Made by a program: the position numbers and the translations under genes. Shown here piece after piece: positions 1 to 7,267 of a DNA stretch of 19,211 nt. The stretch covers positions 1-19,211 of the forward strand of contig JAGBSU010000140.1 in assembly GCA_017631705.1 (NCBI GenBank), in the 5' to 3' direction. The notes under the pieces were generated by a model. It was not told where the DNA came from. It was given only the letters and a program-made list of their open reading frames with translations, and did no database searches. Each line of letters begins with the position of its first letter. Within the stretch, counting starts at the first letter, position 1. The stretch comes from Clostridia bacterium (lineage in GTDB: Bacteria; Bacillota; Clostridia; Oscillospirales; Acutalibacteraceae).

Positions 1-127
1 AAATCCTTTCGGATTTACGAGTATTTTAACACAGCAGAGACAGAAATCCGCCTGTGAAAATCGGGTTCGGATACGGCTTCTCTGCTTACGCTGACGAACA
101 ATGCCTTTCTTCTCCACGTGACTTTTT
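1..127. other. Short intergenic stretch at left edge with inverted repeats
   Basis: No gene is supported here. Positions 1-16 form a perfect 6-bp hairpin with a TTTC loop. AGCAGAGA (33-40) is repeated inverted as TCTCTGCT (79-86), and inside it ATCCG (46-50) can pair with CGGAT (68-72). The stretch lies 3' of the leftward FIST gene, so it may form the end of that transcript, but no clear U tract follows on the minus strand. Whatever lies further left is outside the window. Confidence 0.4.
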
Positions 128-985
128 TTATTGTTTGTCGTTGGGAAGTACCCGCAATTTCGATAGCATTAAGTTGCCGAACTCGGCACCGTGTTCGGTG
201 GTGCAGACTTCACCGAATAAGAACAATCCCAAGCCGTTGGTATGTAGGTTATTGGTTAAAATGCCCTTCAAACCGGCACAGCCGAAGGTGATGGCATCGG
301 CATCGTTGTAAAACGCTTGCATGCGCTCATTTACCTTGGTGGCAGGGACATACCGTAGCTGCATACGCGGTGCAAGGTCGCGTCCCGAAGCAATGCGTCC
401 CTCTGCCAACGATAAATGCACGTTCACACCGTTTGTGTCGGAAAAGGTGAGATGCTCAAAATCCGTTTCGCGTAATCCGAGATTTGCCTTTTTATCCCGC
501 AACCACGTCCGTGCATCCACACCGTCAATGGTATCTATCACACGCGGGTCGGTAAAAGAAATGTCGTGTTCACTTAAAATATTGTGATGGATGTTTTCGT
601 GCAAAACCTCTATCGTATACCGATTGTCGTCAATCAAAAAGACCGCCGCTTCGTTTCTGCCTGTAATTAATCCTTTTTCACCGGTTTGCGGGTGAATGGC
701 GGCACCGCCGCCGGTGAGCGGCACATTGACGGCTTGATACAAATGGTGAATAAACGCATTTTCGCCACCGGCATTACCAAGCACCACAATACCGGCCTTA
801 AAATTACCCGCGGGAATATGACGCAGACATTCCTCGTACGAGCCGGTCAGTAACACGCCACGTATATCGCGAGAAAAATCTACTGCACGGCAAGCGTTCT
901 CGTCCTCAGCACCGACAAATCCAAAGGTGGCAGCACCGAAATTTTCCATCACGCCGTGTGATGGTGTGTAAAATGTTAGTTTCAT
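128..985 (-). CDS. FIST-domain (FIST_N + FIST_C) sensory protein
   Basis: A 285-residue soluble protein with no signal peptide or membrane segment. It has the layout of FIST proteins, which are predicted small-ligand sensors often linked to signalling or amino-acid metabolism. The N-terminal half carries the glycine-rich TGGGAA core (residues 91-96). The C-terminal half has TFGCAGLKG (233-241) and then LGLFLFGEV (252-260) followed by EFGN, matching the family's conserved 'GxxxxGE...fhN' ending. The ATG at 983-985 is preceded on the minus strand by an AGAGGA ribosome binding site. No kinase, GGDEF or chemoreceptor domain is fused, so the sensor stands alone. It is transcribed away from the SRP RNA/dnaX operon. 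The family call rests on motif layout, and the ligand is unknown. Confidence 0.7.
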   Translation of the reverse strand: MKLTFYTPSHGVMENFGAATFGFVGAEDENACRAVDFSRDIRGVLLTGSYEECLRHIPAGNFKAGIVVLGNAGGENAFIHHLYQAVNVPLTGGGAAIHPQTGEKGLITGRNEAAVFLIDDNRYTIEVLHENIHHNILSEHDISFTDPRVIDTIDGVDARTWLRDKKANLGLRETDFEHLTFSDTNGVNVHLSLAEGRIASGRDLAPRMQLRYVPATKVNERMQAFYNDADAITFGCAGLKGILTNNLHTNGLGLFLFGEVCTTEHGAEFGNLMLSKLRVLPNDKQ

Positions 986-1017
986 AAGAATATAGTTCCT
1001 CTTTTTTTCTTGAGGAT

Positions 1018-1046
1018 AGTATAGCAGACTTTTTGAAAAAGAGCAA
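1018..1046 (-). promoter_or_regulatory. Sigma-A promoter of the FIST gene
   Basis: Read on the minus strand, TTGCTC (1046-1041) and TATACT (1023-1018) are separated by exactly 17 bases. The start codon is about 33 bases downstream, with the AGAGGA ribosome binding site (1002-997) between them. Confidence 0.75.
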
Positions 1047-1131
1047 CCATAACTTGTGTTATCTTACCTTGTGGTGTAAAAAAAGATGGTGTAGGTTCTG
1101 CAACGTTTGTAAAGAAAATGTAGGCGAAGTG

Positions 1132-1160
1132 TTGCTTTTTTGTAAAAAATATGGTATTCT
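1132..1160 (+). promoter_or_regulatory. Promoter of the SRP RNA gene (and dnaX operon)
   Basis: TTGCTT (1132-1137), a 17-base spacer, then an extended -10 box TGGTATTCT (1152-1160). The predicted start near 1167 coincides with the 5' strand of the SRP RNA's closing helix. This is the only convincing promoter seen before dnaX, so read-through from it probably feeds the replication/repair operon. Confidence 0.75.
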
Positions 1161-1166
1161 ATACAA

Positions 1167-1322
1167 GGACGCCGTGTGTTTTGGGGCATACGGGCAGATG
1201 GGCCCTGTGCGACGGTGGGCTGTGAACCATGTCAGGCGGGGAACCGAGCAGCATTAAGCAGTTTTTTCCGTGCGCCGCAGTCAGCCTATTTGCCCGTATG
1301 CCCGAAAGAACACGGCATTTTT
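1167..1322 (+). ncRNA. ffs: Signal recognition particle RNA (4.5S/scRNA)
   Basis: The RNA partner of Ffh in co-translational membrane targeting. The universal domain IV hairpin is clear at 1231-1252: GTCAGG, a CGG-GGAA-CCG tetraloop stem, then AGCAGC. Domain IV is the Ffh-binding site. The flanking strands form a long rod: GGGCATACGGGC (1184-1195) pairs perfectly with GCCCGTATGCCC (1292-1303), and GCCGTGT (1171-1177) pairs with ACACGGC (1310-1316). A five-T run (1318-1322) follows the closing helix and probably ends the transcript. At about 150 nt, with no visible Alu-type 5' domain, it is much shorter than the roughly 270-nt Bacillus scRNA. Its place just before dnaX is the same as in Bacillus. 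The exact ends are predicted. Confidence 0.92.
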
Positions 1323-1357
1323 AGAATGTGAAACCGAAAAAAAGGGGGAACGATATC

Positions 1358-2935
1358 GTGTACCAAGTGTTATACCGTAAATGGCGGCCGCAAACGCTGT
1401 CGGAAGTATACGGTCAACCGGCGGTCACCACCGCTTTAAAAAATGAATTGCGTTTAAACCGTTTGGCACACGCGTATCTGTTTACCGGATCGCGCGGTAC
1501 GGGTAAAACTTCTTGCGCTAAAATTTTGGCAAAGGCTGTCAATTGCCTTAATCCGCAAGACGGCGACCCGTGCAACGAATGTGAAAATTGCCGAGGTATC
1601 GATGCCGGCACCATTTTAGATGTGACCGAAATTGACGCCGCTTCCAACAACGGTGTAGATAATATTCGCGATTTGCGTGATGAAGTCAACTTTGCACCTG
1701 CTATCGCCAAATACCGTGTGTATATTATCGACGAAGTACACATGCTGTCTTCCGGTGCTTTCAATGCGTTGCTCAAAACGCTGGAAGAACCGCCGGAGCA
1801 TGTCATTTTCATTTTAGCAACGACCGAGGTGCATAAACTCCCTGCCACCATTTTATCGCGCTGTCAGCGGTTTGATTTCGGCAGAATTGCGGTGGAAGAT
1901 ATTGCCGCACGGTTGCATTATGTAGCAGAGCAAGAAGGCTTTACGTTGGCGGACGATGCCGCACGGCTGATTGCCCGGTTGGCAGACGGCGGCATGCGTG
2001 ATGCGTTGTCACTATTAGACCAATGCTTATCCCGCTCGCACGAGATTACTGTCGACGTGGTAACCGAAGCGACCGGCATGGCAGGGCGGGAATATTTGTT
2101 CCGCTTGGTTGCTGCTATACGCAACCACGATACTGCCACGGCATTGGATTTGCTCAACACCTTGTACGACGGATCCAAAGACATGGAACGCTTGTGCGTG
2201 GAACTAATTGATTGTTACCGCAACATTCTAATTCTAAAAAGCGTGAAAAAGGCAGACGAACTCGTGCCGGTTTCGGCTGCGGAAATGGAAGAACTGCGTG
2301 CCGAAGCGGCGGCAGTTTCGCTCGAAATGTTACTGCATATCATGGATGTGTTGCAACGCACGCTGGACCGCTTAAAAGGCGGTGTTTCCCGCAGGGTGGA
2401 GATGGAAACGATGTTGCTTCGCTTGTGCGACCCCACATTGGATACCACGCTCGAAGCGTTATTGCGCCGCATTGAACGGCTGGAAGCCGGCGCACCGGTT
2501 GCCGCTGTGGCACCGGTTAAGGTGGAAACACCAAAAACCCCTGCTCCCAAACCCGAAGCCCCTAAAGCCGAACCCAAACCCGCACCGCCTGCCGAATCGG
2601 CAAGTGCGGTGAGACCGTGTGATAACTGGGCGGAAATATTGGAGCAAATCGCCAAGCAAAGCCCGCCGCTGTATGGTGTGTTGATGGATTCTACCGCCAT
2701 GTGTGGCGGTGAAGAACTGATTATCGTCACCGATAACGAGTTGTTCGGCACGTTGGTGCATCAAGATAGCAATAAAACCGTGTTAATGCAAGCGGTGCAA
2801 GCGGTCATGGGCCGTCCCATGCGCATCAAACGCGGTCGTCCGGCAAAACAAGAAAAAGCAGAAGAAACAGACCCGCTGTCGGCATTCTTACGGCAAAGTA
2901 CCGATGCCGGTGTCGCGGTGGAAATGAAAGGTTGA
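1358..2935 (+). CDS. dnaX: DNA polymerase III subunit gamma/tau (clamp loader ATPase)
   Basis: ATPase subunit of the clamp loader, which places the beta clamp on primed DNA and bridges the polymerase and helicase. It is 525 residues from the GTG at 1358. I chose this over the GTG at 1328 because AAGGGGG lies 8-15 bases before it and because the protein then begins MYQVLYRKWRP, as family members do. Walker A is GSRGTGKT (44-51). Zinc-binding cysteines are C63, C72, C75 and C78. The DEVH Walker B is at 125-128, and the sensor/arginine-finger segment LPATILSRCQRFDF follows. A lid and helical collar come next, then a Pro/Ala/Lys-rich linker (about 375-420) and a tau-type C-terminal domain. The stop codon abuts the ybaB ribosome binding site. 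Confidence 0.97.
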   Translation: MYQVLYRKWRPQTLSEVYGQPAVTTALKNELRLNRLAHAYLFTGSRGTGKTSCAKILAKAVNCLNPQDGDPCNECENCRGIDAGTILDVTEIDAASNNGVDNIRDLRDEVNFAPAIAKYRVYIIDEVHMLSSGAFNALLKTLEEPPEHVIFILATTEVHKLPATILSRCQRFDFGRIAVEDIAARLHYVAEQEGFTLADDAARLIARLADGGMRDALSLLDQCLSRSHEITVDVVTEATGMAGREYLFRLVAAIRNHDTATALDLLNTLYDGSKDMERLCVELIDCYRNILILKSVKKADELVPVSAAEMEELRAEAAAVSLEMLLHIMDVLQRTLDRLKGGVSRRVEMETMLLRLCDPTLDTTLEALLRRIERLEAGAPVAAVAPVKVETPKTPAPKPEAPKAEPKPAPPAESASAVRPCDNWAEILEQIAKQSPPLYGVLMDSTAMCGGEELIIVTDNELFGTLVHQDSNKTVLMQAVQAVMGRPMRIKRGRPAKQEKAEETDPLSAFLRQSTDAGVAVEMKG

Positions 2936-2940
2936 GTACG

Positions 2941-3282
2941 ATGAAAGCAAGATTACCTCAAGGTTACGGCGGTGGCGGTGGTAACATGCAAAGCATGTTG
3001 CGCCAAGCCCAAAAAATGCAAGAAGATATGACGAATGCCCAAACCGAACTCGAACAACGCGAATACACCGCCACGTCCGGAGGTGGCATGGTTACCGCTA
3101 CGGTCGATGGCAAGCACTTGTTGCGTTCTATTGATTTGAAACCCGAAGCAGTCGACCCCGAAGATACCGAAATGCTGTCGGATTTGATTGTCGCCGCTGT
3201 CAATGAAGCGGTGCGTAAAGCCCAAGCCGATTCTGAAGAAACATTGGGCAAAATCACCGGTGGTATGCAACTGCCGTTCTGA
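2941..3282 (+). CDS. ybaB: YbaB/EbfC family nucleoid-associated protein
   Basis: A 113-residue DNA-binding protein of the YbaB/EbfC family. Its members form dimers shaped like tweezers and sit between dnaX and recR in many bacteria. The helical segment MLRQAQKMQEDM (about residues 19-30) is followed by the strand region YTATSGGGMVTATVDGKH and a C-terminal helix ending GGMQLPF, all typical. An N-terminal run of glycines (GGGGG) gives a flexible start. ATG 2941 is preferred to TTG 2932 because AAAGG lies about 9 bases before it. The next gene starts one base after the stop, which suggests translational coupling. Confidence 0.93.
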   Translation: MKARLPQGYGGGGGNMQSMLRQAQKMQEDMTNAQTELEQREYTATSGGGMVTATVDGKHLLRSIDLKPEAVDPEDTEMLSDLIVAAVNEAVRKAQADSEETLGKITGGMQLPF

Positions 3283-3283
3283 T

Positions 3284-3751
3284 ATGGTTAAAAAAATCGT
3301 TTGGTGGGTGCTGACTTTACTGTGCCTTAGCACCATTTTCGGGTTTTCCGGTCAATCAGCGGCAGATTCTTCACAAGTCAGCAGTTCGCTCACCGCATCG
3401 CTTTTATCGCTGATTCCGTCGTTTAACGAGTTGTCCCATTTAGAACAAGCGGCGGTGGTATCGGTAGCGCACGGAATTATTCGCGATCTCGCACACATAG
3501 CAACGTTTGCGGCACTTGGTTTTTGCGTGTATATGCTCGTACGCAGTTATAAACTTCACCGGTCATTTTTGACGGCGTTTCCCTCTTGCGTGGTAGTAGC
3601 GGTGGCCGACGAATGCTTGCAACACATCTTGGCAGCAGGTAGAGCATTCCAATGGTCGGATTTGTTAAAAGACTGGTTTGGTGCTTTGCTCGGTACCGGT
3701 GTTGCTATTGTGGTGTGTTTAGTTATCAAAGGAATACGAAAGGAATCGTAA
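3284..3751 (+). CDS. VanZ-like family membrane protein
   Basis: A 155-residue membrane protein. An N-terminal hydrophobic segment (about residues 5-18) precedes FGFSGQS. A central segment carries RDLAHIATFAALGF, then DECLQHILAAGRAFQWSDLL, matching the VanZ family's H...F..LG and DE..Q...GR...DL...G pattern. A final hydrophobic helix ends in KGIRKES. VanZ itself gives low-level teicoplanin resistance; the role of most family members is unknown, so no resistance should be read into this one. The ATG at 3284 starts one base after the ybaB stop; a longer reading from 3188 would overlap ybaB and is not supported. Its place between ybaB and recR interrupts the usual ybaB-recR pair. Confidence 0.8.
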   Translation: MVKKIVWWVLTLLCLSTIFGFSGQSAADSSQVSSSLTASLLSLIPSFNELSHLEQAAVVSVAHGIIRDLAHIATFAALGFCVYMLVRSYKLHRSFLTAFPSCVVVAVADECLQHILAAGRAFQWSDLLKDWFGALLGTGVAIVVCLVIKGIRKES

Positions 3752-3752
3752 C

Positions 3753-4352
3753 ATGGCGTATCGTGTGGCAACGTTGGAAAAGTTAATAGAACAATTTGAA
3801 CGCTTACCGGGTATTGGTCACAAGACCGCTGTGCGGTTGTCGTTTGCGGTGCTTTCCATGAGTGAGGAAGAGGGTAACTGTTTTGTAAACGCAATTACCG
3901 AAGCACGTCGCACGGTACACGAATGTGATATTTGTTGCAATTTAACCGATACCGAGCGTTGCTCGGTGTGTTCGTCTTCCAACCGTGATGAAGGAATCAT
4001 TTGCGTGGTGGAAGAACCGCAAGACGTAATAGCGTTTGAACGCACGCGAGAATATAACGGTGTATATCATGTGTTACACGGCACGATTTCACCGCTTAAC
4101 GGCATTGGTCCGGACCAAATTCGTATCAAACCGTTGCTCACGCGGGTAGCCAATAACGAGATAGAAGAAGTCATCATGGCGACTAATCCAACCGTAGAGG
4201 GGGAAGCCACCGCCATGTACCTTTCCAAATTGTTAAAGCCGTTCGGTGTCAAGGTAACACGGTTGGCATACGGTATACCGGTCGGCGGCGATTTGGAATA
4301 TGCCGACGAGGTCACACTCAGCCGTTCATTAGAAGGGCGTAGCGAACTATAA
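3753..4352 (+). CDS. recR: Recombination protein RecR
   Basis: A 199-residue recombination mediator that works with RecO, and with RecF in gap repair, to load RecA on SSB-coated single strands. The N-terminal helix-hairpin-helix FERLPGIGHKTAVRL is at residues 15-29. The zinc finger is C58-x2-C61-x8-C70-x2-C73. A Toprim domain follows, with VVEEPQDVIAFERT, then EEVIMATNPTVEGEATAMYL, and the conserved GxPVGGDLEYADEVTL ending. Length and motif order are normal. The start at 3753 lies one base after the upstream stop, with GAAAGGA before it. Confidence 0.97.
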   Translation: MAYRVATLEKLIEQFERLPGIGHKTAVRLSFAVLSMSEEEGNCFVNAITEARRTVHECDICCNLTDTERCSVCSSSNRDEGIICVVEEPQDVIAFERTREYNGVYHVLHGTISPLNGIGPDQIRIKPLLTRVANNEIEEVIMATNPTVEGEATAMYLSKLLKPFGVKVTRLAYGIPVGGDLEYADEVTLSRSLEGRSEL

Positions 4353-4372
4353 ATTTTCAAGGAGGAATAACC

Positions 4373-4843
4373 ATGGCGGGCGAACGCGTAGCCACAAAAA
4401 CCATTGCGGAAAACCGCAAAGCTTTCCATGATTATTTCGTGGAAGAATCCATGGAAGCCGGTATCGAACTGTGCGGCACCGAAGTGAAATCCCTTCGTAA
4501 AGGTGCTGTTAACCTAAAAGATGCGTGGTGTAGCGTGGAAAAAGGGGAAATGTTTATCAAAGGGATGCACATCAGCCCCTACGAACAAGGAAACATTTTC
4601 AACCGCGACCCCCTGCGTGTACGGCGTTTGCTTATGCACCGTCGCGAAATCATGCGGTGGTACGGTTTGTTAAAACAACAGCAAGGTCTAACACTCATTC
4701 CGCTGTCGCTGTATTTTAAAGGTTCTCGTGTTAAAGTACAAGTCGGTCTGTGCCGCGGTAAAAAGCTTTACGACAAACGGGAAGACGCAGCACGTCGTGA
4801 AATGAAGCGCGAAGCAGAACGCGCACTTCGTCAAAAGATATGA
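4373..4843 (+). CDS. smpB: SsrA-binding protein SmpB
   Basis: A 156-residue RNA-binding protein that brings tmRNA to stalled ribosomes in trans-translation. The OB-fold core shows ENRKAFHDYF, GIELCGTEVKSLR and the FIKGMHISPYEQGN block, then RRLLMHRREI. The basic C-terminal tail (KLYDKREDAARREMKREAERALRQK) normally folds into the empty mRNA channel. A strong AAGGAGGAA site stands 7 bases before the ATG, perhaps the strongest in this operon. No ssrA (tmRNA) gene was recognised in the window, although it often lies near smpB. Confidence 0.96.
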   Translation: MAGERVATKTIAENRKAFHDYFVEESMEAGIELCGTEVKSLRKGAVNLKDAWCSVEKGEMFIKGMHISPYEQGNIFNRDPLRVRRLLMHRREIMRWYGLLKQQQGLTLIPLSLYFKGSRVKVQVGLCRGKKLYDKREDAARREMKREAERALRQKI

Positions 4844-4854
4844 AGGTGAAAACA

Positions 4855-5799
4855 ATGAACTTGTTATCGGTTGTTATCCCCGCGTATAACGAAGAAAAAA
4901 ACTTAATCGTCGCGGCACAGCGGTTATCCGACGTACTCACCGCGGCGGGGATTCCCTATGAACTGATTTTTGTCGACGATGGCTCGCGTGATGCCACGTA
5001 CACGTTAATTCGTGAGGAATCTGGGCGTAACCCGGCGGTGCGCGGGGTATCGTTTAGCCGTAACTTCGGCAAAGAAGCCGCTATTTTCGCAGGGCTTAAA
5101 GAAGCCAAGGGTGATGCATGCGTGGTCACCGACTGCGATATGCAATTCCCAGCCGAAGTGATTGTAGAAATGTGGAAACTGTGGGAACAAGGTTACCAAG
5201 TTGTCGAAGGCAAAAAAAGCAGCCGCGGCAAAGAACGTGCCGCACACGGTTTCTTTGCACGCACGTTTTACAAATTTATCAGCAAAGCCGTCGGCATGGA
5301 TATGCAATCCTCGTCCGATTTCAAACTACTCGACCGCCAAGTGGTAGACGTGCTCAATAACCTGCGCGAACGGGATACTTTCTTCCGTGCGTTGTCGTTC
5401 TGGGCAGGCTTTAAAACCGCTACGGTGGAATTTGAAGTAGCCCCCCGCGTGGGTGGTGCTTCTAAATGGTCGTTCACCAAACTTACACGGTATGCCATTA
5501 GTAACATCACCTCGTTTACCACCGCACCATTGCGTGTGGTCACGCTACTCGGCACTGTTTTACTCATTTGCTCGGCAGTGTTGGGCGTGCAAACGCTGGT
5601 ACATTTCTTTATGGGTGAAGCGGTCGAAGGTTTTACCACCGTCATTTTGCTGTTATTAGTTATCGGCGGTGCGATTATGGTGAGTTTGGGCATTATCGGT
5701 CATTACGTGGGTCGTATTTACGACGAAGTCAAAAGCCGTCCCCGCTACATTATTGCACACCGCACAGAGGAGGAAAAAACTCATGCTGTTGACGCTTGA
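4855..5799 (+). CDS. Family 2 glycosyltransferase, GtrB/DPM1-like
   Basis: Predicted to transfer a sugar from a nucleotide donor to polyprenyl phosphate on the inner face of the membrane. It has 314 residues. The GT-A domain has VVIPAYNEE (6-14), DDGS (41-44) and a metal-binding DxD-type motif DCDMQ (93-97; more commonly DADLQ). The acceptor region has SSSDFKLLDR and VGGASKWS. Two C-terminal membrane segments (about 226-254 and 261-285) are followed by GRIYDEVKSRPRYI, the classic GtrB/YfdH ending. The ATG at 4855 has AAGGTG upstream; the ATG at 4840, overlapping the smpB stop, is an alternative. A GtrA-family protein (7268-7723) downstream may be its lipid-sugar partner. The donor sugar is unknown. 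Confidence 0.88.
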   Translation: MNLLSVVIPAYNEEKNLIVAAQRLSDVLTAAGIPYELIFVDDGSRDATYTLIREESGRNPAVRGVSFSRNFGKEAAIFAGLKEAKGDACVVTDCDMQFPAEVIVEMWKLWEQGYQVVEGKKSSRGKERAAHGFFARTFYKFISKAVGMDMQSSSDFKLLDRQVVDVLNNLRERDTFFRALSFWAGFKTATVEFEVAPRVGGASKWSFTKLTRYAISNITSFTTAPLRVVTLLGTVLLICSAVLGVQTLVHFFMGEAVEGFTTVILLLLVIGGAIMVSLGIIGHYVGRIYDEVKSRPRYIIAHRTEEEKTHAVDA

Positions 5800-6550
5800 T
5801 TTGGGCAATACCAACTTAACCGTCGGTGTATTCCGTGAAGAGGAATTGGTATGCGAATTTCGCATTGCTACCGACCGCACCTTGACCGGTGACCAATACG
5901 CGGTACAACTGTTATCGGTACTCAAATTACATAATATTGAAGGCGGCGACATTCACGGTGCGATTATCAGTTCGGTTGTTCCGGGCTTGGATATGGTGCT
6001 CAGCCATGCGGTGGAAATGATTACTTCCATCAAACCGCTTCTGGTGGGTCCCGGTGTCAAAACCGGCATAGATATCCGCATCGATAACCCCGCCCAACTC
6101 GGTGCCGACTTGTTGGTCGGTGCGGTAGCATCGTATGCCAAATACGGTGTACCTTGCATCATTTGGGATTTGGGTACTGCCACCACCGTTTCGGTCATTG
6201 ATAAAGACGGCTTGTTCCGTGGCGGTGCGATTATGCCGGGTGTCGGCACATCGTTAGATTCGCTGGTTAGCCGTGCTTCGTTGTTACCGCGTATTCGATT
6301 GGAAGCACCAGAATGCGTTATCGGCACTAACACCGCCGATTCCATGAAATCCGGTTCGGTGTTCGGCACCGCCGCCATGGTAGACGGCATGTCCGAACGC
6401 ATTGAAGAAGAACTCGGCACTCCTGCCACCGTTGTGATTACCGGTGGTCTGGGCGAAGAAATTGCCGCCCGTTGCCGCCGCAAAACGGTATACGACGGTA
6501 GATTGTTATTAGACGGTTTGCGTTTACTGTACGAAAAAAACGCACGTTAA
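5783..6550 (+). CDS. coaX: Type III pantothenate kinase
   Basis: Catalyses ATP-dependent phosphorylation of pantothenate, the first step of CoA synthesis. Type III enzymes are not inhibited by CoA and need a monovalent cation. The protein has 255 residues. Its ASKHA-fold motifs are DLGNTN (6-11, phosphate binding), LGADLL (106-111, with the catalytic-type Asp109), DLGTATT (129-135) and GGAIMPGVGTSLDSL (about 147-161). A C-terminal VVITGGLG closes the nucleotide site. The ATG at 5783, 9 bases after GAGGAGG, is preferred to an upstream in-frame start at 5753; the 17-base overlap with the glycosyltransferase end suggests coupling. The next gene may import its substrate. Confidence 0.95.
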   Translation: MLLTLDLGNTNLTVGVFREEELVCEFRIATDRTLTGDQYAVQLLSVLKLHNIEGGDIHGAIISSVVPGLDMVLSHAVEMITSIKPLLVGPGVKTGIDIRIDNPAQLGADLLVGAVASYAKYGVPCIIWDLGTATTVSVIDKDGLFRGGAIMPGVGTSLDSLVSRASLLPRIRLEAPECVIGTNTADSMKSGSVFGTAAMVDGMSERIEEELGTPATVVITGGLGEEIAARCRRKTVYDGRLLLDGLRLLYEKNAR

Positions 6551-6654
6551 TGTGACGGGGTTTGAGTCCTGTCACAGTAGTTGTCTAAAATGCGTTGTAT
6601 CGGAAAAGATGTGTTCCCACGACGTCTTGATGAGCAACAGCAAGGAGGATATAT
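6551..6654 (+). promoter_or_regulatory. Structured leader of the ECF S-component gene; possible cis-regulatory RNA
   Basis: A 104-nt gap in an otherwise tightly packed operon. Hairpin 1 (6551-6576) starts right after the coaX stop: TGTGAC pairs with GTCACA and extends inward to about 10 pairs with G-U wobbles around a 6-nt loop. Hairpin 2 is CGTTGT (6593-6598) with ACGACG (6619-6624), enclosing GGAA (6602-6605) with TTCC (6614-6617). Neither has a U tract, so they do not look like terminators. The downstream AGCAAC (6633-6638) could compete for the GTTG in hairpin 2, close to the AAGGAGG site at 6642-6648. I do not recognise a known riboswitch class. Confidence 0.4.
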
Positions 6655-7254
6655 ATGAAAACAAAAAAAGTAAACATTTTGAGAATGGTCGAACTGGCGA
6701 TTCTCACCGCCATTGTACTGGTACTGCAACTCACCGGTACAGCGATTAAACTGACAGCACTCGGTACGAGTGTCAGTTTGGTGCTGATTCCGATTGTGTT
6801 GGGTGCAGTGGTGTTAGGTCCTGCCACCGGTGCTTGGCTCGGCGGTGTGTTCGGTGCGGTAACATACCTGATGGGTGTTTTCGGTATGGATGCTTTTACC
6901 GCTATTCTGTTCCAAAACCATCCGTTTCTCACAGCCCTTACGTGTTTTGGCAAAGGTATCGCCGCCGGTTTTTTTGCAGGGTTGCTGTATCGTTTGATTG
7001 CCAAAAAAAGCAAACCTGTCGCCTTGTTTGTCGCCGCGGCGGCAGCACCGATATTCAATACCGGTCTTTTTATCATCGGTGCATTGCTCATGAGTGAAAC
7101 ATTGGCGGCAAACTTTGTTGCCGAAGGTAGTACAGTATTGTATTTTATTTTTATTGGTTGTGCCGGTATTAACTTCTTGTTAGAACTCGCTCTGAATTTG
7201 ATTGTCGCACCGTCGCTTTCGACGGTGGTGCAAGCTGTTCAAAAACGCGTATAA
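6655..7254 (+). CDS. ECF transporter substrate-binding (S) component, possibly for pantothenate
   Basis: A 199-residue very hydrophobic protein with about six membrane helices, the size and layout of S components of energy-coupling factor vitamin importers. An N-terminal basic stretch leads into LAILTAIVLVLQLTG, then LVLIPIVLGAVVLGPATGAWLG. A mid-protein loop (GMDAFTAILFQNHPFLTAL) precedes GKGIAAGFFAGLLYRL, and AAPIFNTGLFI follows. These segments are typical of the family. The ATP-binding and T components are not in the window; in group II ECF systems they are shared and encoded elsewhere. Substrate assignment is inference from adjacency to coaX, which suggests pantothenate; the sequence alone does not show it. 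A strong AAGGAGG lies 6 bases before the ATG, behind a structured leader. Confidence 0.8.
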   Translation: MKTKKVNILRMVELAILTAIVLVLQLTGTAIKLTALGTSVSLVLIPIVLGAVVLGPATGAWLGGVFGAVTYLMGVFGMDAFTAILFQNHPFLTALTCFGKGIAAGFFAGLLYRLIAKKSKPVALFVAAAAAPIFNTGLFIIGALLMSETLAANFVAEGSTVLYFIFIGCAGINFLLELALNLIVAPSLSTVVQAVQKRV

Positions 7255-7267
7255 AAGGAAGAAATGT

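Noticed and set aside
55..87. T-arm-like GGGTTCGGAT suggesting a tRNA
   Set aside because: The stem does not close around the loop and no anticodon arm or acceptor stem could be drawn.
1033..1257. 74-residue open frame before dnaX
   Set aside because: It overlaps the SRP RNA promoter and the conserved domain IV, has no ribosome binding site and no recognisable protein motif.
2230..2260. Possible programmed -1 frameshift in dnaX at A-rich codons
   Set aside because: The sites read A AAA AGC and G AAA AAG, not the classic A AAA AAG, and I see no convincing downstream stem. The full-length tau frame is intact.
3284..3751. Glycopeptide resistance determinant
   Set aside because: The VanZ-like domain alone, without vanHAX-type genes, is common in chromosomes and does not support resistance.
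6551..6576. Hairpin after coaX as an intrinsic terminator
   Set aside because: No T tract follows; it is better viewed as part of the leader of the next gene.
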